Source: Flavobacteriales bacterium (lineage in GTDB: Bacteria; Bacteroidota; Bacteroidia; Flavobacteriales; BACL11). Taken from it: a DNA stretch of 64,000 nt. Every line of letters begins with the position of its first letter. Position 1 is the stretch's first letter. The notes under the pieces were generated by a model, which saw nothing but the letters and a program-made list of their open reading frames with translations, was not told where the DNA came from and did not search any database. This document shows, piece after piece, positions 38,259 to 47,715 of this stretch. The position numbers and the translations under genes were made by a program. The stretch covers positions 1 through 64,000 of the forward strand of contig PAHP01000013.1 in the NCBI GenBank assembly GCA_002705205.1, written 5' to 3'.

Positions 38259-38980
38259 TTTCACTTTTTAGGATTTTAATTATCAGAGTTTCTTCTTTTT
38301 TTTATATTAGTAGAAGAAGTAAAGTGATTTTTTACCATGATATTCATTCAAACACTAAGTATACTGATATGTCAACGCCTGTTGATCTTTTTAAGAAACA
38401 TATTCAGATGATTCGAGAGGATGGATATGAGATTGTTTCCGAGATTACTCAACTAAAAGGACAGATTGAAATATCGTTTGATGATGCTTTTTTAGGATTG
38501 TATGATAATATTGAATTAATAAAAGAATTAAATATTCCTGTTCGTTTATTTGTTATTTCTTCTTATTTGGATAAGGCGGGTCATATAAATAGGAAGCAGC
38601 TTATAGAATTAAATCAATTACCACAAATAATAGTTGCCTCACACACTCACTCACATCAAACTCTCGCTAAGATGGATTTAGATGAGATTAAATTTGAGTT
38701 AAAAAGCTCAAAAGATCAGTTAGAAAGAATATTGGCTTCCAAAGTTGATTCTATCTGTTTTCCTGAAGGAAATTTTAATAGAGCTTCTGTTTTCTTGTCA
38801 GAAGCGGTAGGATATGTTAAGATTTACTCTTCATTGCCAGGTTTTTATTATGATGATTTTATAGGAGTGAAAAAGAGGAGTTTGGTGCAATTTGCACAAG
38901 AAAGAGAATTTAAGGCTATTTTAAAAGGTGGAGATCACTGTTTGTTGTTCTGGTATAAAAGAAAACATTATAATAAATGA
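38249..38980 (+). CDS. Polysaccharide deacetylase family protein (NodB-like)
   Basis: KVIFYHDI, ISFDDAFLGLYDN, VASHTHSHQTL. Confidence 0.85.
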   Translation: MSIISLFRILIIRVSSFFYISRRSKVIFYHDIHSNTKYTDMSTPVDLFKKHIQMIREDGYEIVSEITQLKGQIEISFDDAFLGLYDNIELIKELNIPVRLFVISSYLDKAGHINRKQLIELNQLPQIIVASHTHSHQTLAKMDLDEIKFELKSSKDQLERILASKVDSICFPEGNFNRASVFLSEAVGYVKIYSSLPGFYYDDFIGVKKRSLVQFAQEREFKAILKGGDHCLLFWYKRKHYNK

Positions 38981-40128
38981 AAATCTGTATAGTTTCCTCT
39001 TCATTTTTCCCAGCTACTTTTTATGGTGGTCCTATCTCTTCTACATGGGGTATTTCTAGGCAGATAGTTAGAAATGGCATTAAGGTTTATGTCTCAACTA
39101 CTAATGCTAATGGTAAAGAGAAACTTGATATTAAGACTAATGAATATATAAAAAAGGAAGGTGTCTTTATAAAATATTATCGGGAAGAGATTATTAATAG
39201 ATTTTCTTTGTCATTTATTCTTGGAATTTATTCTGATATTAAAAAGGCTGATGTAGTTTATATCCAGTATCTTTTTCATTATACGGTTTTATTTTCGTTA
39301 ATCTATTCAGTTTTTTTAAATAAAAAGATAATTCTTTGCGCTAGAGGTAGTCTCTCAGGATTTACTTTGTCAAATCAACACAAACTATTAAAATTAGTTT
39401 GGTTGCGTTTATTTATCAGACCATTCTCCAGAAAAATAATTTGGCAAGCTTCTTCATATTTAGAAAAAGAGGATATAAAAAGAAGATTTCCTAATGCTAT
39501 AGTTGAAGTAATTCCTGATGGTGTTGACTTTTCTTCTTTTCAAAATTCTAAAATTATTTCAAAAGAGGATATGTTCTTTCGATATACCTCAAAGAGAGTC
39601 AATAATTTATCATCAATATTCTTCTCAATGGGAAGGCTGCATGAGATAAAAGGTTTTGATGTGCTAATCGATGCTTTTTCATTATATCTAAATAAGGATC
39701 AGGCTGCTAAGCTAATCATTGCTGGTGGTGATGATGGATTCAGAAGTAAACTTGAGAGTCAGATAGAAGATTTAAGAGTGCAAGAATCTGTTTTCTTGAT
39801 TGGAGAAGTAAGCTTTGATGATAAAAAGGTATTACTAAATAATTGTGACTATTTTACATTAGCCTCTAGATTTGAAAGTTTTGGGATTGTTATTGCCGAG
39901 GCATTATCTTGTGGGAAGCCAATTATTCTTTCTAACAAAACACCTTGGCATGATTTAGAAGAAAATAAATGTGGTATTTTAGCCGATAACAATAAAAGTA
40001 GTTTTTCTTATGCTTTTACAAGAATCGTACATGAAAAATACGATAGTAAAGAGATAAGGAAATATGTTAGGTCTAATTATGATTGGAAAGTGATTGTTGG
40101 TAGATTTATTAAGATTCTAAGAAGTTAA
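38977..40128 (+). CDS. Glycosyltransferase (GT4-like)
   Basis: FFPATFYGGPISSTWGISRQ, FSMGRLHEIKGFDVLIDAF, SRFESFGIVIAEALSCGKPII. Confidence 0.9.
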   Translation: MKICIVSSSFFPATFYGGPISSTWGISRQIVRNGIKVYVSTTNANGKEKLDIKTNEYIKKEGVFIKYYREEIINRFSLSFILGIYSDIKKADVVYIQYLFHYTVLFSLIYSVFLNKKIILCARGSLSGFTLSNQHKLLKLVWLRLFIRPFSRKIIWQASSYLEKEDIKRRFPNAIVEVIPDGVDFSSFQNSKIISKEDMFFRYTSKRVNNLSSIFFSMGRLHEIKGFDVLIDAFSLYLNKDQAAKLIIAGGDDGFRSKLESQIEDLRVQESVFLIGEVSFDDKKVLLNNCDYFTLASRFESFGIVIAEALSCGKPIILSNKTPWHDLEENKCGILADNNKSSFSYAFTRIVHEKYDSKEIRKYVRSNYDWKVIVGRFIKILRS

Positions 40129-40131
40129 TAG

Positions 40132-41856
40132 ATGTATATTCTAGGTATTAATGCGTATCATGGGGATTCATCAGCTTGCTTGTTGAAAGATGGTGTTGTT
40201 ATTTGTGCTGCTGAAGAAGAGCGATTTAGAAGAATTAAACATTGGGCTGGATTCCCGTCAGAAGCGGTTAGATTCTGTCTAGAAGATGAAGAAATTTCAA
40301 TTGCTCAAATAGATTATATCACTATCTCAAGAGATCCTAAGGCAAATCTGTATAAGAAGATCTTATATTCATTATGCAATACAATAAGTTTATCAGCCAT
40401 ATGCGATAGGTTGATAAATTTAAAGAAGGTTAATTCTGTCAAAACAGAAATAGCAAGATTATTTAATATTCCTGAGCGACTAATTAAAGCCCAAGTATAT
40501 AATATTGAACATCACAGGAGTCATATTGCATCTTCTTTTTTTGCATCAAGATTTGAGAAATCTGCAATTTTATCCATTGATGGTTTTGGTGATTTCACTT
40601 CTACCATGACAGCTATTGGTGATGGAAATAAATTTGAGGTTTTAGAAGAGGTTAATTTCCCTCATTCTTTAGGCCTTTTTTATACTGCTGTCACACAATT
40701 TCTAGGCTTCCCTAATTATGGTGATGAGTATAAGGTTATGGGGCTAGCTCCTTATGGCGAGCCAAGATTCTTAAAAGAGCTAGGAGAAATATTATCAATC
40801 ACAGAGGGTGGTTTCTTCAAATTAAATAAAAAATATTTTAAGCATTTTAAAGAGGGTGTTAATATGGATTGGAAAGGGGGGGCTCCTTCAATTGAACCAC
40901 TATTTACTAAGGAATGGAATAAATGTTTTGGGAAAAATAGAGAAAATGGTGATAAGTTAGAGAAGTGGCATATTGATTTAGCAAGTTCTGTTCAGAAGTT
41001 TACAGAAAAGGTAATTTTTCATATGTTGAATAATTTACAGAAAAAGACTGGCGCTGAAAATATTTGCCTTACTGGTGGGATTGCCCAGAATTCTGTTGTA
41101 AATGGAAGAATTTTAGAGAACACTAATTTTAAGAATATTTATATACCACCAGCAGGTCATGATGCCGGAACATCTATTGGCTCTGCATTATATTTATATA
41201 ATCAGATATTAGGACACTCTAGGATGCCTGAGATTTCTTCTGCTTATTTTGGTAAGAAATCAACACAAGATGAGGTTATGAGAATTTTAAATAAATTAGG
41301 GGTTAAATATTCGATTCTTTCTGATGATGAATTATTTGAGAAAGTGTCAGAAAGACTAATTTCAGGAGGTGTTATTGGTTGGTTTCAGGGTAGAGCAGAA
41401 TTTGGGTCTAGGGCTTTAGGGCATAGATCAATTCTTGTAGATCCTAGAAGAAAGGATGCTAAGGAACTACTAAATAAAAAAATAAAAAAGAGAGAGAGTT
41501 TTAGGCCATTTGCCCCTTCAATATTAAGAGAATCTATTAAGGATTATTTTATGCAGGATGGTTCAGTCCCTTTTATGGAAAAGGTATTTCATATTAAAAC
41601 TGAGAAGCATGCCGAGATTCCAGCGGTTACTCATGTTGATGGGACGGGAAGGCTTCAATCAGTTGATTCGAAAGTTTCTCCTAGATATTATAAGCTAATT
41701 AGTAAGTTTGCTGAGAAGTCTGGCACCCCTATTCTGTTAAATACTTCATTTAATGAGAATGAACCAATTGTAAATAAGCCTGAGGAGGCTTTAGATTGTT
41801 TCTTTAGAACAAATATGGATATGTTGGTAATGGAAAATATAGTTGTTGAACGATAA
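40132..41856 (+). CDS. Carbamoyltransferase (NodU/CmcH family)
   Basis: ILGINAYHGDSSACLLKDGVVICAAEEERF, LTGGIAQNSVVNG, GWFQGRAEFGSRALGHRSILVDPR. Confidence 0.95.
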   Translation: MYILGINAYHGDSSACLLKDGVVICAAEEERFRRIKHWAGFPSEAVRFCLEDEEISIAQIDYITISRDPKANLYKKILYSLCNTISLSAICDRLINLKKVNSVKTEIARLFNIPERLIKAQVYNIEHHRSHIASSFFASRFEKSAILSIDGFGDFTSTMTAIGDGNKFEVLEEVNFPHSLGLFYTAVTQFLGFPNYGDEYKVMGLAPYGEPRFLKELGEILSITEGGFFKLNKKYFKHFKEGVNMDWKGGAPSIEPLFTKEWNKCFGKNRENGDKLEKWHIDLASSVQKFTEKVIFHMLNNLQKKTGAENICLTGGIAQNSVVNGRILENTNFKNIYIPPAGHDAGTSIGSALYLYNQILGHSRMPEISSAYFGKKSTQDEVMRILNKLGVKYSILSDDELFEKVSERLISGGVIGWFQGRAEFGSRALGHRSILVDPRRKDAKELLNKKIKKRESFRPFAPSILRESIKDYFMQDGSVPFMEKVFHIKTEKHAEIPAVTHVDGTGRLQSVDSKVSPRYYKLISKFAEKSGTPILLNTSFNENEPIVNKPEEALDCFFRTNMDMLVMENIVVER

Positions 41857-42594
41857 ATGATAGAGAAAACATTTTATGATAATACTCCCTTTGAGTATGG
41901 TTATTCGTCAAAAGATGAGTTAATTTCTAATATGAATCCATTATTAAAGAAACTAATGGAGCTTAATAAAGGAAAAGTCTTTTGTGACATTGGTTGTGGT
42001 TGTGGAAGAAACTTAGTTTACGCATGCAGACTCGCTAAAGAAGTGATTGGCATTGATTTGAGTAAAGAATCTCTTGATTTTGCGAGTAATTTTGTGAAAA
42101 GTGATAATTTACATTTAAAACAAGGAGATAATTTAGATATCCCCTTAGAGAGCTCTATTGCTGATGTAGTTATTAGTGATGGTGTTTGTCATCATACTGG
42201 AGATACAGTAAAAGCTTTTTCTGAGTGTGTCAGGATATTAAGGGCAGGTGGTAGCTTATACCTTGCTGTCTATAAGAGGTACCGTTATTATCCTTTTATT
42301 TATTATGTATTTGGGGGTATGTTTAGATTGATGAATAGGTCAAAGTTTGGGAATTTCTTAGTTGAAACAGTTTTTGTTTTTATGCATCATTTAATGTATA
42401 GAATATTTAAGAAACAGAAGTTAAATAAAATTGAGACGCGTAATATTTTTTATGACTATTTTATAACACCTATTGCTACTTTTCAATCAAAAAGTGATGT
42501 AAGAGATTGGTGTAAAGAGTTTGGATGTGTTATTGAAGATTATTCAAGAACTTTAGGTAATTGCCATGTTTTTATTATAAAGAAGCATGGGTGA
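41857..42594 (+). CDS. Class I SAM-dependent methyltransferase
   Basis: VFCDIGCGCGRNLVYACRLAKEVIGIDLS; VVISDGVCHHTGD. Confidence 0.88.
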   Translation: MIEKTFYDNTPFEYGYSSKDELISNMNPLLKKLMELNKGKVFCDIGCGCGRNLVYACRLAKEVIGIDLSKESLDFASNFVKSDNLHLKQGDNLDIPLESSIADVVISDGVCHHTGDTVKAFSECVRILRAGGSLYLAVYKRYRYYPFIYYVFGGMFRLMNRSKFGNFLVETVFVFMHHLMYRIFKKQKLNKIETRNIFYDYFITPIATFQSKSDVRDWCKEFGCVIEDYSRTLGNCHVFIIKKHG

Positions 42595-43357
42595 TCATCT
42601 TAAAATATCAGTTATTACTGTGGCTCTTAATAGTCAGAGCACAATAAAACATACTGTTGATAGTGTTAGCTCGCAGGATTATCCAAATATAGAATATATC
42701 CTCATTGATGGGGCGTCAAAAGACTGGACTTTAGATGTATTAAGTTATTGTAAAGATAAGATTGATTATTTTGTCTCAGAAAAGGATCATGGAATATATG
42801 ATGCTATGAATAAAGGAATAAGAGCTTCTTCTGGAGACATTATAGGGATCTTAAATTCTGATGATTTCTATTTTAATGATAAAGTGATTTCTAATGTGGT
42901 AAAGGTGTTTGAGGATACAAATTGTGATTGTTTGTATGGTGATCTTCTTTATGTAAATAAAGGTGATGCTCGTAAAACTGTTCGTTATTGGAAGTCAGGA
43001 ATGTTTAGCCCTTTAAAATTAAGAAGGGGCTGGATGCTGCCACATCCAACATTTTTTGTAAAAAAAGAGATTTATGAAAAATATGGGTTATATAATACTA
43101 CACTAAGAACTGCAGCTGATTATGAGATGATATTAAGGCTTCTTCATAAAGATGATATTTCTGTTGAGTATATTCCTGATATTTTGATCAAGATGAGAAT
43201 AGGGGGAGAAAGTAATTCTTCTTTTTTTAATAGGTTAAGAGGAAATAATGAAGATAATATGGCATGGGATATAAATAATTTGAGGAAGCCAAGATTTATA
43301 AGATTCTTAAAACCATTACGAAAGGTGCAGCAGTTTTTCTTAAAACCTAAGATTTAG
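42587..43357 (+). CDS. Glycosyltransferase family 2
   Basis: ISVITVALNSQSTIKHTVDSVSSQDYPNIEYILIDGASKD; GILNSDD. Confidence 0.93.
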   Translation: MGDHLKISVITVALNSQSTIKHTVDSVSSQDYPNIEYILIDGASKDWTLDVLSYCKDKIDYFVSEKDHGIYDAMNKGIRASSGDIIGILNSDDFYFNDKVISNVVKVFEDTNCDCLYGDLLYVNKGDARKTVRYWKSGMFSPLKLRRGWMLPHPTFFVKKEIYEKYGLYNTTLRTAADYEMILRLLHKDDISVEYIPDILIKMRIGGESNSSFFNRLRGNNEDNMAWDINNLRKPRFIRFLKPLRKVQQFFLKPKI

Positions 43358-43921
43358 TTGAAGATACTGATAATAGATAATAATGATTCCTTTTCTTATA
43401 ATCTGATGCATTATGTAAATCAGTTTACGGAATTTATTACAGTTATAAGAGGGGATTCTTTGCAGGTCTCTGAAGTAAATAAGTATGATAAGATAATCTT
43501 TTCTCCAGGCCCAGGTTTACCTAAAGAACATCCTATATTAGAAAGTGTTCTAGAACGTTTTCATTCTTGTAAGCCTATCTTAGGAATTTGTTTAGGGCAT
43601 CAGGCAATTGCAGAATATTTTGGCGCTACACTTTTAAATTTGTCTAATGTCAAGCATGGAGTTTCTTCTGTTTTGAGTCATTCAGATAATTGTAGTTTAT
43701 TTAAAAATATTAAAAGAAATTTTAATATTGGCCACTATCATTCTTGGGTAATCTCCAAGAAAGATTTTCCAGAGGAGCTAGAATTAACCTCAGAGAATTC
43801 AGAAGGCTTAATTATGTCAATAAGGCATAAGAGATATGATATTACTGGACTTCAGTTTCATCCTGAATCAATTTTAACAGAGAATGGTATTAAGTTAATT
43901 GAGAATTGGGTGAGGGGTTAG
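43358..43921 (+). CDS. Aminodeoxychorismate/anthranilate synthase component II (glutamine amidotransferase); TTG start
   Basis: ILIIDNNDSFSYNL, IFSPGPGLP, GICLGHQAIAEYFG, GLQFHPES. Confidence 0.9.
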   Translation: MKILIIDNNDSFSYNLMHYVNQFTEFITVIRGDSLQVSEVNKYDKIIFSPGPGLPKEHPILESVLERFHSCKPILGICLGHQAIAEYFGATLLNLSNVKHGVSSVLSHSDNCSLFKNIKRNFNIGHYHSWVISKKDFPEELELTSENSEGLIMSIRHKRYDITGLQFHPESILTENGIKLIENWVRG

Positions 43922-46497
43922 TCGTATTCAGGTGTAAACCAGTCTTTTTTCTTTTCATATTTTAAATCTCTTAATGATGCTGCTTTTACACGTATTGTTA
44001 GCGTATAGCTTTTGTGGTATCCTAATGGTATCCAATGAAAAAGCATTTCCCAGCAATGTAGGTCTCTGTAGATATCTACAGATGAATACGTAAGTTCCTT
44101 TTCATCAAAATCATATCCAGAACGGAAGCCGATCTTCCACTTCTTAGTAAGTTTAATATTTCCTGAGAATGTAAGAGATTGTGTAGTATCTGAAAATTTA
44201 GCGATATTATGTCCTTTATTATAAGAAAGTGAGTAATTGGCATTTAAGTTCCATGGTATTGAGTAGAAGTCCCTTTCTTTATTTTCTTCACTTTCATTAC
44301 TCTCTTCTTTCTTAGATCGGAAACTTTTGTCATTAATATTTAATCCAATTGATGTTGTGAATGACTTTAGTCTAGCAAGTCTCTTATTGGTAAGTAGTTC
44401 AAATCTATTTATTCTATTATTTCTTAGTAGGTTAGCATTGTAGGGGTCATAATTACTAGAGAAGGTGATGTCAAATATATTTAGTAATCTTGTTCTAGCG
44501 CTGAGTGAGATGTTACTGAAATGTAATGAGTCAGCAAAGATATTATACGAGCCGTTTATGCCCAAGCTCTCAATCAGTGTAATTTTTTTTATAGTTTCTG
44601 CGGTGTCTTTTGTGTTTCTAATTTTCATGTCAAGAATATTCCCTAAACTAAGTCTTATGTTCCCAGTTTCTTTATTTGATGGACTTCCATAAATTCCATT
44701 ATTCATTATTGAGTATGATTCAGATTCTCCGTTTTCATTCTTTTGAACAGTTTTGTAGTATCCATATTTTTCATCAGAGAAGTCAGGATGATAAGTGAAA
44801 GATAAGTTTGGAGAGATTACATGTCTTATTCCAGCAATTTTACTCTTTTTAAACTCTACTAGTCCATATACCTTTGTATTTAAACTTGTTGATAGTCTAT
44901 AGTCATGAGCTCTAGTAAATTTATGAATAGTATCTGTATATAGAGTAGCGTCATTATTACTCCATCTTTTTTCAATCTGATTCAGATACCATCTTTCAGT
45001 GATATTTATGCTAGGGCTTAAGTTAAAATGTTTTAAGACTCTAATTGATGTGCTGATAGGGACATTATGTTTCATTCCATTTCTGAATTGTGATAAAGAA
45101 TTCTTAGAGAATAAAAGAGAATCTTTTGTTGCAATTGTATTTTTTGTATTCATTCCATATTTAATAGATACTTTATCATACCATTGAGTTTTTGCTTTAT
45201 TTCCAATTAGTTTAAAAGGATATATCCTTTTTGAATTTAAAGAAATGTCTGGTATTGTTAGATTTACATTCTTATTTGTAGTATTTTGACTGTGCCTTAA
45301 GCTTAGGTTTAGGTTATTGAAGAAACCTTCACTCCATGATTTAGAAAGATTAACATTTGATGACATTGTGTTTTTCAGGTATTCATTCGCATTAAAAGAG
45401 TTGTTTCTGTGGTAGGTACTACTACCTGCCTCGACATTTGCTGAGAAATTTAATGAAGGATTTGCTTTAGCATCTTGTTTGTGTGACCATTTAATATGAA
45501 AGTCCTTCTTTTCACTATAATTAGGAAATCCACGGTAACTGTTTTTCATATTTCCATAGCTAAGGTTTAAGGATCCATTATATCTATATCTTTTTTTATA
45601 ACGTAGATTTGATTTAAGGTTCCAGCTTCCTTGTGTGTAAATATCACTTTTAATTGATAGGTCCATTTTATTTCCTAATGCTAGATAATAGCCTCCATCC
45701 TTGAGGAAGAAGCCCATATTTGCTGACTCTCCATATGAAGGTATGATTAAACCAGAACTCTCTTTATCATTATTAGGAAAATATCCAAATGGAAAAATAA
45801 GTGGTGTGGGGATTCTAAAAAAAGTCAGATATGCAGGACCTGTAATTATTTTTTCCCCAGGAATAACTTTAATTTTATTTGCTCTAATTGAGAAGTGTGG
45901 TTTCTCTGCATCACAGGTAGTATAATCTCCTTTATTTAGATAGAAGATATCATCATCTACTTTTTTGACAGTTTTACCTAATATATATCCTTCATTTTCT
46001 TTAGTTACTATTTTTTTTACACTACACTTTTTTGTTTTAAAGTTGTATGTCATTTCTTCAGCTTTAAAAGTGTCCTTTCCTTCTTTAAAGACTGGTTTTC
46101 CTATTTTATTGCCTGATGAATCAGTGGTGAAACTTGCGTATATAGTGTTGTTATTCCAGTCAATCTCAATATAAGAAGCTGTAATAGTAGTTTGTTGATA
46201 TTCAATCTTAGCTTTTCCAAAAAGGAAAGCGTGTTTGCCATCAATGCTTAACTTTAAAGAGTCATCCGCGAATTGTTTGATTTCATCATCTAATAAGTTT
46301 TTACTTATTTTAATAGAGTCTTGCTTAAAAGTAATAGAGTCTTGCTTAAAAGCAATAGAGTCTTGCTTAAAAGCAATAGAGTCTTGCTTAAAAGCAATAG
46401 GGTCTTGCTTAAAAGCAATAGGGTCTGCAGAAGATTTATTAAAAAATCCTGTTAATAAGAATAAGAATAGAAGTAACTTTTGTGTTTTCAGGTTCAA
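43918..46497 (-). CDS. lptD: LPS-assembly outer-membrane protein LptD/OstA-like
   Basis: Signal peptide; OstA-like FGKAKIEYQQTTITASYIEIDWNNNTIYA; large beta-barrel with IPTPLIFPFGYFPNN. Confidence 0.85.
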   Translation of the reverse strand: MNLKTQKLLLFLFLLTGFFNKSSADPIAFKQDPIAFKQDSIAFKQDSIAFKQDSITFKQDSIKISKNLLDDEIKQFADDSLKLSIDGKHAFLFGKAKIEYQQTTITASYIEIDWNNNTIYASFTTDSSGNKIGKPVFKEGKDTFKAEEMTYNFKTKKCSVKKIVTKENEGYILGKTVKKVDDDIFYLNKGDYTTCDAEKPHFSIRANKIKVIPGEKIITGPAYLTFFRIPTPLIFPFGYFPNNDKESSGLIIPSYGESANMGFFLKDGGYYLALGNKMDLSIKSDIYTQGSWNLKSNLRYKKRYRYNGSLNLSYGNMKNSYRGFPNYSEKKDFHIKWSHKQDAKANPSLNFSANVEAGSSTYHRNNSFNANEYLKNTMSSNVNLSKSWSEGFFNNLNLSLRHSQNTTNKNVNLTIPDISLNSKRIYPFKLIGNKAKTQWYDKVSIKYGMNTKNTIATKDSLLFSKNSLSQFRNGMKHNVPISTSIRVLKHFNLSPSINITERWYLNQIEKRWSNNDATLYTDTIHKFTRAHDYRLSTSLNTKVYGLVEFKKSKIAGIRHVISPNLSFTYHPDFSDEKYGYYKTVQKNENGESESYSIMNNGIYGSPSNKETGNIRLSLGNILDMKIRNTKDTAETIKKITLIESLGINGSYNIFADSLHFSNISLSARTRLLNIFDITFSSNYDPYNANLLRNNRINRFELLTNKRLARLKSFTTSIGLNINDKSFRSKKEESNESEENKERDFYSIPWNLNANYSLSYNKGHNIAKFSDTTQSLTFSGNIKLTKKWKIGFRSGYDFDEKELTYSSVDIYRDLHCWEMLFHWIPLGYHKSYTLTIRVKAASLRDLKYEKKKDWFTPEYD
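46318..46422 (-). repeat. Five in-frame 21-bp tandem repeats near the lptD N-terminus
   Basis: Units 46318, 46339, 46360, 46381, 46402 (gtcttgcttaaaagcaatag a/g) encoding the (S/P)I(A/T)FKQD heptapeptide. Confidence 0.95.
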
Positions 46498-46506
46498 TCT
46501 TAGTGT

Positions 46507-46514
46507 TATATTTG
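46507..46514 (+). promoter_or_regulatory. -7 element TATATTTG upstream of amidase
   Basis: Exact TAnnTTTG in the divergent lptD/amidase region. Confidence 0.4.
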
Positions 46515-46539
46515 TGTCAATTGCTACAATAGAAAAATC

Positions 46540-47715
46540 GTGTCAAAACTAATTAAATTATATAATATAATTTTATCAAACGTAGGATGGTTATTTTTAT
46601 TTGTAATATTTCTTTTTAATAGTGCATTTAGTTATAATAAAGATAATACAAATAACAGGTTAAAGGTTGTGGTGATTGATCCCGGACATGGAGGTAAGGA
46701 TTCGGGAACTATGGGAACTAAACGATTTTCTATTTATGAAAAACATGTTGCTTTAGCTGTTTCGCTTAGATTAGGAAAGTATATAACTAATGCTTTTCCT
46801 GATATTGAGGTGGTTTATACTAGGAGTGATGATGTATTCCTTGAGTTAAATGAACGGACTGATATTGCAAATAATATTAATGCAGATCTGTTTATATCTA
46901 TTCATTGTGATGGTTTTACAAATCCGACCCCTTCTGGAGCAAGTGTTTTTGTTATGGGTATGAGTAAGCTTAAAGCGAATATGGATGTTGCTATTAGGGA
47001 GAACTCTGCAATTTATTTAGAAGATAATTATGAGGAAAAGTATGATGGTTTTGATCCAAAATCTGCAGAGAGTTATATTGTATTTAGCTTAATGCAGAAT
47101 ACACATCTTAATCAAAGTATAAAAATTGCCACAGAAGTTGAGAAAGAGCTTTCTACTAGAGCTAATCGTAGAAGTAGAGGTGTTAAACAGGCTCCTTTCT
47201 ATGTTATAAGTAGAACAAATATGCCTAGTATTTTGATTGAATGTGGTTTTCTTACTAATCCAAAAGAAGAAGTGTTTTTACATTCTGAAGAAGGTCAAGA
47301 CTATTTAGCTTCAGCGATTTTTAGTGGATTTAAAGATTATAAAGAAAGTTTAGAAGCTCTTGGTTCTAATAAAAAAGAAAAAGAAAATATTGACATAAAA
47401 CAAGAATTTTCTAATTTGGATTCTACAGACATTAACTTAGATAAGGTTGTTTTTAAGGTCCAGATAGGGACTTATTTGAGTTCAATGTTGAACAATAGAC
47501 TTTTTATTGATATTAAGGCTCAAGAACATAAGATTAATGATACATTTAAATATTATGTTGGTTTAGAAATAGATAAACAGAAAGCAGATATTTTAAAAAA
47601 TAAGATGATCGCAAATGGTTTTAAAGGTGCATTTGTAGTAGCTTTTCATAAAGAAAGAAGGATTTCTATGAAAGAAGCCTTAGATTTGCAAACGAAAACA
47701 AATAATAATGAATAA
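46540..47715 (+). CDS. N-acetylmuramoyl-L-alanine amidase; GTG start
   Basis: VVVIDPGHGGKDSGTMGT, ISIHCDGFTNPTPSGASVFVMG, ILIECGFLTNPKEE; C-terminal SPOR-like region. Confidence 0.93.
   Translation: MSKLIKLYNIILSNVGWLFLFVIFLFNSAFSYNKDNTNNRLKVVVIDPGHGGKDSGTMGTKRFSIYEKHVALAVSLRLGKYITNAFPDIEVVYTRSDDVFLELNERTDIANNINADLFISIHCDGFTNPTPSGASVFVMGMSKLKANMDVAIRENSAIYLEDNYEEKYDGFDPKSAESYIVFSLMQNTHLNQSIKIATEVEKELSTRANRRSRGVKQAPFYVISRTNMPSILIECGFLTNPKEEVFLHSEEGQDYLASAIFSGFKDYKESLEALGSNKKEKENIDIKQEFSNLDSTDINLDKVVFKVQIGTYLSSMLNNRLFIDIKAQEHKINDTFKYYVGLEIDKQKADILKNKMIANGFKGAFVVAFHKERRISMKEALDLQTKTNNNE

Noticed and set aside
46318-46422. Possible CRISPR array
   Set aside because: 21-bp direct tandem units with no spacers, in frame within a gene.
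44465-46552. Plus-strand ORFs inside lptD, including 46235-46552 with SCLKAIE repeats
   Set aside because: Shadow of lptD; the repeat is simply the 21-bp lptD repeat read antisense.
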